The notes beneath the pieces are model-generated. The model made no database searches, was not told the DNA's origin, and saw nothing but the letters and a program-made list of their open reading frames with translations. Positions 1-11,220 of a DNA stretch of 64,000 nucleotides are shown in pieces (within the stretch, counting starts at the first letter, position 1; each line of letters begins with the position of its first letter). Made by a program: the position numbers and the translations under genes. The DNA comes from JAUXFS01 sp963772635 (GTDB lineage Bacteria; Pseudomonadota; Alphaproteobacteria; Rhodospirillales; Defluviicoccaceae), in assembly GCA_963772635.1 (NCBI GenBank), contig CAVYYK010000068.1:33292-97291 (forward strand), written 5' to 3'.

Positions 1-25
1 GGTAGGGGCGTGTCGTGGGCAGTGC

Positions 26-895
26 TTACTTCCAACAACCGACCCAAGCGATGAACACTCTCGCGATCGCCGACAGGTCAACCGGAATGATTTTTGGTGA
101 ACCGCTGCCGACGGTATATTGGGAGCCACCGTCGTCCATGAATTCCATGACCGCGTCAACCGGTATCGCAAATCCGATGTCTGTCTGACGATTTCCGGTT
201 TCTAGAACCGCTTTCGCGAAGACCACTCCAACCACTTGCCCAAAACGATCGATCAACGGACCACCGCTGTTGCCCGGCCGGACCTTGCCCTGGAAGCCGA
301 TAACCCGGAGCCCTGGGGCAGCGTTCTTGATGCCGAGAATACGTGCCTTGAACGCCGATGGCTTGCTAGCGAGAAAACTTCGATCCGGATATCCTATGAC
401 CGTGACTCCGTTGGCAATTGCCTGGCCTGGATCGCGCGCGAATTGGGCGATCCCTTGGGGGGTGAACGGCACTTGGAGGAGGGCGAGATCGCGGACCTTG
501 TCGGTCGCTACCACGCCGGCGATGTGACTGCCGCCCATCGCCGGCGACACCGACACGTGGGAACAGTCCGCGACAACGTGATCGCTCGTCAGGAGGTCGC
601 CTTGTCCATTGACGAAAAAGCCGGTACCGGTCGCTGCGAGGCGCCGTAACGGGCCGCCCAGGCGATAATGTTGAGAGGGGCGGCGAGGAGGACGCACTTG
701 GGTGTCCCAGCCTATACGGGCAGCCTCATCGTCGCTGACGACCCGCCCGTCACAATCGTTGACGAACTTACGACCAACCACGTCCCGCTCTTCGTCGTAG
801 CAGTTCACGAGCGGCCCTTGCTGCTCGAGCGGAACCGCTGCATTTCGGTCCATGCAGCCCCCGCCAGCGCCGAGCGAAAGCAGTACAAGCAGCAA
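26..895 (-). CDS. Secreted trypsin-like serine protease (S1C/DegP-type protease domain)
   Basis: Probable lipoprotein or exported protease of 289 residues. A short hydrophobic start is followed by a lipobox-like LGAGGGC with Cys14. The trypsin fold shows the full triad: His106 in LTSDHVV, Asp136 in RDLALL and Ser210 in RPGNSGGPL. No PDZ domain follows, so it is shorter than DegP/HtrA. The start codon is TTG, because an in-frame TGA lies just upstream. The preceding small ORF stops 12 bases before this start, so the two could be translationally coupled. Family assignment is firm. The substrate is unknown. Confidence 0.85.
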   Translation of the reverse strand: MLLVLLSLGAGGGCMDRNAAVPLEQQGPLVNCYDEERDVVGRKFVNDCDGRVVSDDEAARIGWDTQVRPPRRPSQHYRLGGPLRRLAATGTGFFVNGQGDLLTSDHVVADCSHVSVSPAMGGSHIAGVVATDKVRDLALLQVPFTPQGIAQFARDPGQAIANGVTVIGYPDRSFLASKPSAFKARILGIKNAAPGLRVIGFQGKVRPGNSGGPLIDRFGQVVGVVFAKAVLETGNRQTDIGFAIPVDAVMEFMDDGGSQYTVGSGSPKIIPVDLSAIARVFIAWVGCWK

Positions 896-906
896 ACAAT
901 ATCAAC

Positions 907-1035
907 TCATCCCGGAACAGCCTCACGGAGACATACATCCGCAACGGGACCAGCACCGCAATCGATCCAGGCCGGCGCGACAATCGTCCACGCTGAAATG
1001 AGAGTTTCGGCAGCGATTTTTGAGGCCGCTTTCAT
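907..1035 (-). CDS. Possible 42-residue leader-like peptide upstream of the protease
   Basis: A short ORF starts at an ATG preceded by a good ribosome site (TAGGAG) and stops just before the TTG start of the protease. It has a basic start (MKAASK) and one moderately hydrophobic stretch (TLISAWTIVAPAW). It could be a small membrane peptide, a coupling ORF, or the true start of the protease separated by a sequencing error. No homolog is recognised. The evidence is only start context and position. Confidence 0.25.
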   Translation of the reverse strand: MKAASKIAAETLISAWTIVAPAWIDCGAGPVADVCLREAVPG

Positions 1036-1596
1036 GACTCCTATGTTTATCGCTGCGGCATTTTCCAAACGCAAGGGCGGATGCAAGGTCGAGCAATGGG
1101 CATGGGTGGTGCGGAGAAGCGTACAGGTGAAGCTGAGGCTGCGAGCGCGATTGTCCACTGGCTGGGTGGGGATCCTTGGACCATCACCCGCGAGGTCAAA
1201 CGCGACATCTTGCCATCTGGCGGTCATCCGCCGGTCCACGCCGAAGGCTGCTACCTTGTGCGCCGCCCTCCCGCCAAACCAAAGCTCACATCACTCCCTC
1301 GGACGCTAACCGCCAAACACGGAACCCGTCCCGGATCTCGGTTAGCCGCTGCAACACCACGGGCGGGGATTCTTACCCTTCGCCGATCAGGTATGGGATC
1401 ACCGATGGGCATTTCGGCTCCCGATCCACAAGATATGGCGCTATCATCGACATGTAGTGTCGAGCTTGCAATCAGCGCGCAGATATAGTAACAAAGTGCA
1501 GGGCGTGTTGGCTGTGGATGCTGGTTGGCGTTCGGTCTGGCGCTCAAGCTAAGAGATTTTGATCGACATCCGTGGAATTGGCGTGCTGGGGAATAA
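1036..1596. other. Intergenic stretch between the protease leader and gcrA
   Basis: About 560 bases between divergent genes. Open frames here on both strands have no recognisable family, no convincing ribosome site and arginine/proline-rich shadow composition. I see no RNA gene or clear hairpin. It presumably carries the gcrA promoter near its right end. Confidence 0.4.
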
Positions 1597-1962
1597 ATGA
1601 TGACGGCTGAATGGACTCCCGAACGAACTGCTGCCCTAATTGCATTGTGGAGCGAAGAAATATCGACCAGTGAGATTGGTCGTCGCCTGGGCACCACTAA
1701 GAACGCGGTGATTGGCAAGGTTCATCGTTTGGGATTGCCCCAGCGACGTCCTTCGGTACTGTCGGAGCCCGAACCTGCCCAGGTGATTAAGCTGGGTGCG
1801 TTGAGATCCGGAATGTGCAGTTGGCCTTTAGGCGATCCCGAAAAGGAGGGTTTCCACTTTTGCGGGGACCAGGCGGTTGGCGGCAAACCGTACTGCTCAA
1901 AGCATTGTGCCCAGGCCTACATCAGGACTGGAAAAGACCGAGGGCAGACAACGGCGGCCTGA
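1597..1962 (+). CDS. gcrA: GcrA cell-cycle regulator
   Basis: A 121-residue GcrA family protein. In alphaproteobacteria GcrA works with sigma-70 RNA polymerase and activates promoters carrying CcrM-methylated GANTC sites. The N-terminal helix-turn-helix region is intact: WTPERTAALIALW, then TKNAVIGKVHRLGLPQRRP near residues 34-52. The C-terminal part keeps the family Cys/Trp segment (MCSWPLGD, FCGD, CSKHC). The start is one of two adjacent ATG codons after GGGGA. Spacer and C-terminus are shorter than in Caulobacter GcrA, as in many Rhodospirillales. This gene is a good marker for the class. Confidence 0.93.
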   Translation: MMTAEWTPERTAALIALWSEEISTSEIGRRLGTTKNAVIGKVHRLGLPQRRPSVLSEPEPAQVIKLGALRSGMCSWPLGDPEKEGFHFCGDQAVGGKPYCSKHCAQAYIRTGKDRGQTTAA

Positions 1963-2126
1963 TCAAGAAAGGGGACGGTTGCCGGGTCATGTGCGTCATG
2001 GACCGTGAAAGCCTGTTGCTTCGCCTCTCAGCAAGGCTCCAGTCGCCATCAATTCCGCAATAACTCTCGGGAGCTCACTCCAAGCATAAGGCAAGGACGC
2101 CAAGGAACGACGAAACACGTTCGGCT

Positions 2127-3179
2127 TCAGTTGTGGAACGCTTGCAGAACGCTGTCAACGGCCAGAGTGATGGTCAGGCGTCCTTCCGCGACGTCCCGTT
2201 CTATCTCGGGAAGTCGTTCGACGACCTGCGGGTGGCTTCTGAGCGAATCCATCAGCCGGTTTTCCAGCATGGCCCACATCCAGCGAATCCGCTGGCGGCG
2301 GCGCTTTTCCTGCAGTTCTCCGGTTTCCGTCAACGTGTCTTTGTGCTCGGCGATCTTCTCCCAAAGAGCGTCGAGACCGAGCCCTTTCAAGGCGCTGCAC
2401 AGCACCACCGGCGGCAGCCAATTGGGGCTTGTGTGTTTCATGATTTTCAGGGCGTTGCGGTAGTGGACTGCAGCCTGTTTGGCCCTGCGTTCATTGTCGC
2501 CGTCGGCCTTGTTGACGGCGATCATGTCGGCGATTTCGAGGACGCCTTTCTTGATGCCCTGCAACTCGTCACCGGCCCCCGGCAGCATGAGGACGAGAAA
2601 GAAATCAGTCATCTCGGAAACGGCGATTTCGTTCTGCCCGGCTCCAACCGTCTCCACCAGAATGACGTCGAAGCCCGCGGCTTCGCAAACGATCATGGTC
2701 GCGCGGGTCGCGCGCGCCACGCCGCCGAGGTTTCCCGACGAGGGTGACGGCCGGATAAAGGCGTTGGGATCCATCGACAAGTCCACCATCCGCGTCTTGT
2801 CGCCGAGAATGCTGCCGCCGCTCAGGCTGCTGCTCGGGTCGACGGCGAGCACCGCCAGCTTGTGTCCGGCGCGTGTTAGATTGCAGCCGAAGGCCTCGAT
2901 GAATGTGCTCTTGCCGACCCCGGGTACGCCGGTGATGCCTATCCTGTGCGCCCGCTCACCCTCGGGAACGCTCCGCAAATGGTTTAGCAGCTTCAACAGG
3001 ATCTCCTGCGCCATCTCCTGGTGGCGAGGACTGCGGCTCTCGATGATGGTGATCGTGCGTCCGAGCATCGTCCGATTGCCGGAGACGACACCGTCGACGT
3101 AGTCGTCAACCGTGAGCGCCGCCCGCGCCGAGGCGCGGGCGGTTGTCGGAGCTATCGCCGCCTTCGGGCCGATCGCCAT
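2127..3179 (-). CDS. meaB: Methylmalonyl-CoA mutase-associated GTPase MeaB (ArgK family)
   Basis: A 350-residue G3E-family P-loop GTPase that guards and reactivates adenosylcobalamin-dependent methylmalonyl-CoA mutase by gating cofactor loading. The Walker A motif GVPGVGKS is at residues 84-91. AVDPSSSLSGGSILGDK (switch region), DVILVETVGAGQ and the guanine-specificity motif NKAD follow. The start lies 3 bases after the mutB stop, so it is the third gene of a mutA-mutB-meaB operon. Length is close to E. coli ArgK and Methylobacterium MeaB. Confidence 0.95.
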   Translation of the reverse strand: MAIGPKAAIAPTTARASARAALTVDDYVDGVVSGNRTMLGRTITIIESRSPRHQEMAQEILLKLLNHLRSVPEGERAHRIGITGVPGVGKSTFIEAFGCNLTRAGHKLAVLAVDPSSSLSGGSILGDKTRMVDLSMDPNAFIRPSPSSGNLGGVARATRATMIVCEAAGFDVILVETVGAGQNEIAVSEMTDFFLVLMLPGAGDELQGIKKGVLEIADMIAVNKADGDNERRAKQAAVHYRNALKIMKHTSPNWLPPVVLCSALKGLGLDALWEKIAEHKDTLTETGELQEKRRRQRIRWMWAMLENRLMDSLRSHPQVVERLPEIERDVAEGRLTITLAVDSVLQAFHN

Positions 3180-3182
3180 AAC

Positions 3183-5387
<2,205 letters not shown>

Positions 5388-5391
<4 letters not shown>

Positions 5392-7513
5392 TGGTCAATC
5401 GCTCCCAGCAACGCGAGGGCCGAACGCGTGGTGACCAGAACGTCCGCCCCCATGAAAATGAAATCGTCGACACCGGCCTGCATGTAGGCGTCCTTCTTGT
5501 CGCCCGGATGACCGGCCAGGTACACGCGCTTGCATCCTGCCGTCTTCAGGGCCGGCGCCACCGTCGCCACCATCTCCTCGTACACGGGATCGGCCGAGCA
5601 CAGGATGGCGATTGTCGCACCGCTTTTCTTGAACGCCTGTGCACAGGATTCGGCGTCTTTGAACCCCGTGTTGGTCAGCCCTTCGATGCCGCCGACCTCG
5701 AAGAAGTTCTTGGCGAAGGAGGCGCGGGCGGTGTGTCTGGCGATGGGCCCGAGATTGGCGAGAAAGATCGCCGGGCGCTTGCCCGTTTTCGCCAGATAGG
5801 CATCGCTGGCGTCACGAAGGGCCTCGAACTTCTCGGCCAATCTGTGGCGAGGAAGCGCGGCCACGGACGTGGCGTCACCCCTCAGCGCGTCGGCCATCAC
5901 CCCGATCGTCGCACCGCCCACCGGCTGCGGCGAACACCGCAGGGGTCAGGCTGCCCGCCGAAGCCGCTTTGATCGCGTCGACCGACGAGGCCACTCCCGA
6001 TCCGGCGGCACTTCTTGTCGCCGCCAGTCGATCCTTTGCAACCTTGCCCGCCGCGGCGAGTGTCCGGCTGCTCGCAAGACGGTTGCTTTTCGGCGATATT
6101 GGGGAACTCGCTGACGCCGGTGAGCGGATCCTTGCGTCGGCCCAGGTTTTTCTCCCGCTCGGCGTAGGACGCGGCGATCTTCTTGGCGAAACTGCCGTCG
6201 GTCAGAACCCGAACGATACCGCCTGCCTTCTCGATCTCCTGGAACTCGGCCCACGCCACGCGGGCAAGCTCATCGGTCCGTGTTTCCACGTACCACGAGC
6301 CGGCGGCGGGATCGATGACCCTGGCGACGTTGGATTCCTCCGCCAGGACGACGTGGGTGTTGCGAGCGACGCGGTAGCCGAGATCGTCCGGCAACCCGAG
6401 CGCAGCGGTGAATGGCAGCACCGTTACGCTCTCGGCACCGCCGACGGCGGCGGCGAAGCAAGCGACCGTCGTCCTCAGCATGTTCACCCAAGGATCCCGC
6501 TGGCTCATCATCCGGTCGGCGGTACGCGCATGCAACCGCATCGCCCGGGCAGGCACACCGGCGCCGCAGGCTTCGGCGACCCGCGCCCAGATCTTGCGGG
6601 CGGCCCGCAACTTGCAGATCGCCAGGAACTGATCGCAATCGACCGAGTAGGTGAACAGGATCTGGCGGCATGCCGCGTCGATGTCCATGCCGGCGGCGGT
6701 CATCGCGCGAAGATAGGCCACCGCCGTCGCCATCGAGGCGGCGAGGTCCTGGGATTCCGACGCTCCGGCGTTGTGATAGGGCGACGTGTCGACGCCGACG
6801 GCGGTGACCTTCGCGTAGGTCGCTGCCGTGTGTCCGGCCAGATCCGCCATCTGCGCCAAGGCCGCATCGACGGACACCGGCAGGCTGCCGGTCTTCGCCA
6901 GCACCCCAATCGGGTCGGCATTGAACGCACCGAGGGCCTTGCCGGGGGCAACGCCGCGTCTCTGCCACAGCCCGGCGAGCATGCCTGCGGCCGGCAGGAA
7001 CTGGGCGCCGGCATCCAAACAAATCGGCGCCAGGTCGAGGTGGACGCCGGTCAACAGCAGATCGAGGTCGTCGACCGAGTAGACCATGATCCCGTCTTCG
7101 CCGGCCAACGCTTCCGCGCCCGACCCGTCCGCGTCCATACCGGCTTTCGCGGCGCCGTCGAACCGCAGGATCAGCGAGGTCACCCCGCGCTCCAGTTCCT
7201 TGAGAATGAGCTCGTTGCACTTGGCGGGATCCGGGTACGCATGGATCTGCCTGACATCCCAGTCGTCGACACGACTTCCCGCCGCCGTGGAGCCGCGGGT
7301 GAACGGCATCGCTCCGGGAAACCCCGAGGGATCGCCGGTCGGCGGCCAATCCTGGCGCGTGTAAACCGGGCGGACCGTGATGCCCTCATAGGTCTTGGTG
7401 AACATTTTCTTGTCGAACGGCGCTCCTTTGAGCGCCTTGTCCACTTCCGCCACCCACTCGTCATAGGTGGGAGTGGGGAAGTCGTCGACAAATTTCAGTT
7501 GATTATCGCTCAT
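5388..7513 (-). CDS. mutA: Methylmalonyl-CoA mutase small subunit, two frameshifts
   Basis: Small (non-catalytic) subunit of the heterodimeric mutase. Residues 1 to about 480 are clean (MSDNQLKFVDDFPTPTYDEW to LTGVSEFPNIAEK). An Ala-rich linker and the C-terminal flavodoxin-like domain (PRHRLAEKFEALRDASDAYL, FLANLGPIARHTARASFAKNFFE) follow in two other frames. One extra base near 6071-6090 and another near 5917-5920 explain both jumps. With both removed the protein is about 707 residues, as expected. It is the first gene of mutA-mutB-meaB. The upstream region 7514-7770 should hold the promoter, though I see no clear -35/-10. Confidence 0.9.
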
Positions 7514-7770
7514 GAATATCCCGCCCCGCTCTTGTTATCGTGCGACTTCATGCCCCGCGCCAAACGGACCTTTCGGCCCGCAACGCAGCTCCCTCACGTA
7601 CCCTGAGGACCGGCCCAACGGGCCGGAACCCGGCAAAGTACGGTACGATAAGGACAGCGTCAAGCAGACGCGGCACCGGCGGGCATCGCCGCCCGAGGGC
7701 TGATGCGGAGCTTGCGCGACTGAGGTATTCGAACCGATCAACCCGCAAGCGGCCGCCGTGACCGCATGCG

Positions 7771-7797
7771 AAAAGGCGGGTCGACGACCCGCCTTTT
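7771..7797. terminator. Bidirectional rho-independent terminator between frdD and mutA
   Basis: A perfect inverted repeat with 11-base arms, AAAAGGCGGGT and its complement, and a 5-base loop (CGACG). The A and T runs at the ends make it work on either strand. It lies 25 bases after the frdD stop, so on the minus strand it ends the frd operon before mutA. The rest of the 7514-7821 gap holds no gene that I can support. Confidence 0.8.
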
Positions 7798-7821
7798 CTC
7801 GATCTCGTTCACGGGTCGCCG

Positions 7822-8166
7822 TCAGACGTTCAAGAGCGCGACGATTGTCGCGATCGTGCCGACCGCTGCCAGTCCGTAGACGACGATGGCGACACCGGTG
7901 TCGGCACGAATGCCGAAATCGTGTGCGACCACGCGCAGACGGTGGGCGACATGCCACAGCGTCAGGAACAGGATCCCGAAAACGATGATCTTGATCAGCC
8001 AGTTGCCGATGAACGCGTGCATCGTTTCGTAGGACAGCGCACCGGAAAACGCACCGAACAACGCGAACAGCCCGGTGACCAGGATTATCACCGGCAGTAT
8101 GAACGCCGTTGCCGTTCCGCCGCCCGCAAACAGGAACCAGGGAATTGCCTTACTGGACCGTGCCAT
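7822..8166 (-). CDS. frdD: Fumarate reductase membrane anchor subunit D
   Basis: A 114-residue hydrophobic protein with three membrane helices that, with FrdC, anchors the reductase and binds quinol. It aligns with E. coli FrdD in the features that matter: GGGTATAFILPVIILVTGLFAL, ALSYETMHAF, LPLWHxxHR-type LTLWHVAHRLRVVAHDFGI, and a final helix. It is the last gene of frdABCD, starting 3 bases after frdC. No heme ligand set typical of SdhC/D is evident, consistent with a FrdABCD-type (heme-free, type D) complex. Confidence 0.9.
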   Translation of the reverse strand: MARSSKAIPWFLFAGGGTATAFILPVIILVTGLFALFGAFSGALSYETMHAFIGNWLIKIIVFGILFLTLWHVAHRLRVVAHDFGIRADTGVAIVVYGLAAVGTIATIVALLNV

Positions 8167-8169
8167 TGC

Positions 8170-8562
8170 TCACGCTACTCCCGCCAAGATCAACACAAAA
8201 AGGGAAATCACCGCCAGGACGCCGTAATGGACGCCGACGATCAGGTTTCCCGGTACGAAGTCCTCGCCGCGCTGGATCCTCATCGCCTGCGGTACGACCT
8301 TGAACCACGACCAGGTGTGGATCACCGCGAAGATGAACGCGAGGATCTGGAAGATGATGCCCAGCGGACTGCGCAGCCCGTCCAGCCAGCCCTGCCACGC
8401 TTCGGGACCCTGGCCGAGCCGGAACAGGCCGACGATGAGGATCACCGCATAGATCGCGATGAAGATGCACGTCACCTCATGCAGCATGTAGTTCTTGTAG
8501 CGAGAGTGGGTCAGGAACCAGGATGTCTTCGACATCTGGCGGACATATGGTTTGCGGCTCAT
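8170..8562 (-). CDS. frdC: Fumarate reductase membrane anchor subunit C
   Basis: A 130-residue anchor with three membrane helices. The start MSRKPYVRQMSKTSWF and the segment GLFRLGQGPEAWQGWLDGL closely match the E. coli FrdC pattern (KRKPYVRPM, GLFALKNGPEAWAGF). HTWSWFKVVPQAMRI matches its AALLHTKTWFELAPKA helix end. Its ATG overlaps the frdB stop (ATGA). With FrdD it forms the quinone site in the cytoplasmic membrane. Such close similarity to the enterobacterial type, rather than to alphaproteobacterial SdhC, separates this complex from the usual succinate dehydrogenase. Confidence 0.92.
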   Translation of the reverse strand: MSRKPYVRQMSKTSWFLTHSRYKNYMLHEVTCIFIAIYAVILIVGLFRLGQGPEAWQGWLDGLRSPLGIIFQILAFIFAVIHTWSWFKVVPQAMRIQRGEDFVPGNLIVGVHYGVLAVISLFVLILAGVA

Positions 8563-9299
8563 CGGTTGCCTCCCGGCAGAAACGACGTCACGTAGTCGAT
8601 GGCGCTGGTGATTTTGGTTTGTTGAATGGCTCCCGCGGGATCCACGTCCTTTGGGCAAACCTGCGAACAGGCGCCGACGAAGCTGCATTCCCAGATGCCC
8701 TCGTGGCTGGCGACCACATCCTCGCGGGCTTTGCGCCCGACATCGCGGGAATCCATGTTGTAGCGGTGGGCGAGGGCCAGAGCCGAGGGCCCGACGAAGC
8801 TCGAGTCGAGGCCGTACTGCGGGCACGCCGAATAGCAGAGCAGGCAGTTGATGCACATCGAGTACTGCTTGAACGCCTTGAGTTGAGCGGGCGTCTGCAG
8901 GTACTCGCCCTGCTCGATCGTTCTCGGCTCCTTCGGGATTAGGTACGGTTTGACGCTTTCCAGCTTCTCGATGAAGTCGTCGATGACCACGACCAGATCG
9001 CGTTCGATCGGGAAGTTGGCCATCGGCTCGACGCGGATCTTGTCGCCGTAGTCCTTGAGAAACGCCTTGCACCCCAGTTTCGGCTCGCCGTCGATGACCA
9101 TGCCGCAGCTGCCGCAGACGAACATGTGGCAGGACCAGCGATAGCTCAGCGTCCGGTCGAGCTCGTCCTTGATGTAATTGAGCGCATCGAGGACGACCCA
9201 GTCCGGGTCGCAGGGGACCGTGTAGGTCTGAAAGAAGGGTTCCTGGTCCTGCTCCGGTCGGTAGCGCAGGACCTCCATGGTGATGGTGCGTGTACTCAT
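8559..9299 (-). CDS. frdB: Fumarate reductase iron-sulfur subunit
   Basis: A 246-residue electron-transfer subunit linking the quinol site to the FrdA flavin. The N-terminal ferredoxin domain has C57, C62, C65 and C77 for [2Fe-2S]. The C-terminal domain has C149-x2-C152-x2-C155-x3-C159 and C205, C211, C215 for the 4Fe and 3Fe clusters. The chosen start (MSTRTITMEVLRYRPE) matches FrdB length; the frame stays open further upstream only as an overlap with frdA. The ATG overlaps the frdA stop by one base, so translation is coupled. Confidence 0.95.
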   Translation of the reverse strand: MSTRTITMEVLRYRPEQDQEPFFQTYTVPCDPDWVVLDALNYIKDELDRTLSYRWSCHMFVCGSCGMVIDGEPKLGCKAFLKDYGDKIRVEPMANFPIERDLVVVIDDFIEKLESVKPYLIPKEPRTIEQGEYLQTPAQLKAFKQYSMCINCLLCYSACPQYGLDSSFVGPSALALAHRYNMDSRDVGRKAREDVVASHEGIWECSFVGACSQVCPKDVDPAGAIQQTKITSAIDYVTSFLPGGNR

Positions 9300-11059
9300 C
9301 AGATGTGTTGACCTCCCGCGGCGGCGCCGTAGACCCGTTCTGCCGGCTGTGATTTGGTGATGACGACATCCAGGTAGTCGATCCGCGGATCGCCGTTGGG
9401 GTTGTAGAACGCCATCGAGTGCTTGAGGTACTTGACGTCGTCGCGCTTGACGTGGTCGAGCCGCTGGTGGGCGCCTCGGGATTCCTTGCGCTCGAGCGCG
9501 GAGACGGCCACCGTCTGGGCGCACTCGATCATCGCCCCCAACTCCAGCACCTGGAACAGGTCGGTGTTGAAGACGCTGCTCTTGTCCTCGAGCATGACAT
9601 TCTTGTAGCGGTCACGAACTTCGATGATCTTTTCGCAGGTCGACTTGAGCGTGTCTTCGCTGCGATAGATGCCGCAGCCGTCCTCCATGCTGTGGGTCAG
9701 TTCGTTGCGCAGCACCGAGACCCTTTCCTTGCCCTTCCGCGTGTACAGCAACTTTATTCGCTGCTCCGCCTCCGATGCCTGCTTTTCGACCGACTTGCCG
9801 GCGGCGGCCTTGGCCGTACGAACGTGCTCGACCGCGTTTTGTCCGGCCCGGGATCCGAATACCAGGAGTTCGCCCAGGGAGTTGGAACCGAGGCGGTTGG
9901 CGCCGTTGATGGAGACGCACGCGCATTCGCCGGCGGCATAGAGACCATCGATGGTCGTCGCGGCGTTGATGTCGGTGTGGATCCCGCCCATCATGTAGTG
10001 AACCACCGGGCGCACCGGCACCAGGTCGGTGACGGGATCGGCTCCGACGTAACTGCGTGACAGATCACGGACCAACGGCAGCCTCTCGTTGATCTTCTTC
10101 TCGCCGAGGTGGCGCATGTCCAGGTGGACCACGTCGCCCCATTTCGACTGAATCGTCCGTCCCTTCTGCTGTTCATGCCAGAAGGCTTGGCTCAACCGGT
10201 CGCGTGGGCCGAGTTCCATCGACTTGAGCACCGGTTCCGGCGTCGCAGTACCCAGGTCGTAGTCCTGCAGGTAGCGGTAGCCATCCTTGTTGAGGAGGTA
10301 GCCGCCCTCACCGCGGCATCCTTCGGTGAGCAGGATGCCGCTCCCCGGAAGCCCGGTCGGGTGGTACTGGACGAACTCCATGTCCTTGAGCGGGACCCCG
10401 GCCCGATACGCCATCGCCATGCCGTCACCGGTCTTGATCGCGCCGTTGGTGGTGAACGGGAAGATCTTTCCCGCACCGCCCGATGCGATGATCACCGACT
10501 TGGCTTTGACCAGCTTGAGTTTGCCGGTACACATCTCGAGGCAGATCACACCCTGGACACGCCCGTCTTCGACGATCAGGTCGGTAGCGTAATGCTCGTC
10601 CAGCCTCTTCACCGATTTGTACTTGAGCGTGGTCTGGAACAGGGTGTGCAACATATGGAAGCCGGTCTTGTCGGCGGCGAACCACGTGCGCATGATTTTC
10701 ATGCCGCCGAACGGGCGCACCGCCACGTTGCCGGTCTCCTCGCGACTCCAAGGGCACCCCCAGTGCTCCATCCGGGTCAGCTCTTTTGGAATCTCGTTGA
10801 CGAACAGCTCCACCGCGTCCTGATCGGTCAGCCAATCGCCGCCGCCCACGGTGTCGTTGAAATGGTAGTCGAGGCTGTCATTGGATTTGATCACCCCCGC
10901 CGCACCGCCTTCCGCGGCGCAGGTATGGCTGCGCATCGGATAAACCTTCGAGATGAGAACGATGTTCATCTTCGGGTCCGCCTCGGCGGCGGCAATCGCC
11001 GCACGCAAACCCGCACCGCCAGCGCCAACGATGGCGATGTCCACATTGATAACGTCCAT
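9299..11059 (-). CDS. frdA: Fumarate reductase flavoprotein subunit
   Basis: A 586-residue catalytic subunit reducing fumarate to succinate. The FAD-binding start is VDIAIVGAGGAGLRAAIA. RSHTCAAEGG carries His45, the covalent FAD attachment site. HPTGLPGSGILLTEGCRGEGG holds the substrate and flavin residues. Further family blocks are MGGIHTDINAATTIDGLYAAGE and NSLGELLVFG. It is the first gene of frdABCD. Next door is the methylmalonyl-CoA mutase operon, which would take succinyl-CoA on to propionyl-CoA. The 160 bases between frdA and recQ must hold the promoter. I looked for an FNR-type box (TTGAT-N4-ATCAA) there and saw none. Confidence 0.95.
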   Translation of the reverse strand: MDVINVDIAIVGAGGAGLRAAIAAAEADPKMNIVLISKVYPMRSHTCAAEGGAAGVIKSNDSLDYHFNDTVGGGDWLTDQDAVELFVNEIPKELTRMEHWGCPWSREETGNVAVRPFGGMKIMRTWFAADKTGFHMLHTLFQTTLKYKSVKRLDEHYATDLIVEDGRVQGVICLEMCTGKLKLVKAKSVIIASGGAGKIFPFTTNGAIKTGDGMAMAYRAGVPLKDMEFVQYHPTGLPGSGILLTEGCRGEGGYLLNKDGYRYLQDYDLGTATPEPVLKSMELGPRDRLSQAFWHEQQKGRTIQSKWGDVVHLDMRHLGEKKINERLPLVRDLSRSYVGADPVTDLVPVRPVVHYMMGGIHTDINAATTIDGLYAAGECACVSINGANRLGSNSLGELLVFGSRAGQNAVEHVRTAKAAAGKSVEKQASEAEQRIKLLYTRKGKERVSVLRNELTHSMEDGCGIYRSEDTLKSTCEKIIEVRDRYKNVMLEDKSSVFNTDLFQVLELGAMIECAQTVAVSALERKESRGAHQRLDHVKRDDVKYLKHSMAFYNPNGDPRIDYLDVVITKSQPAERVYGAAAGGQHI

Positions 11060-11220
11060 TGAATACTCCCGTTACCTCCCCTTCAACGTCGCCGCGAGTA
11101 TAGCCGTGTCGCCCGCGAATGCTAGTGGTCTCGATCCCGTTTATGAACCTATCTCGACGCGCGATCCGAAGGCCCGGAGCCGCACCCACTTGTCAGCGTC
11201 CCATCAGTGGTGCGACAAGG

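Noticed and set aside
5969..7606. 545-codon plus-strand ORF over mutA
   Set aside because: Antisense of the mutase subunit, without family features.
7715..7760. Reverse tRNA T-loop-like TTCGAACC
   Set aside because: Flanking stems do not pair and no cloverleaf can be drawn.
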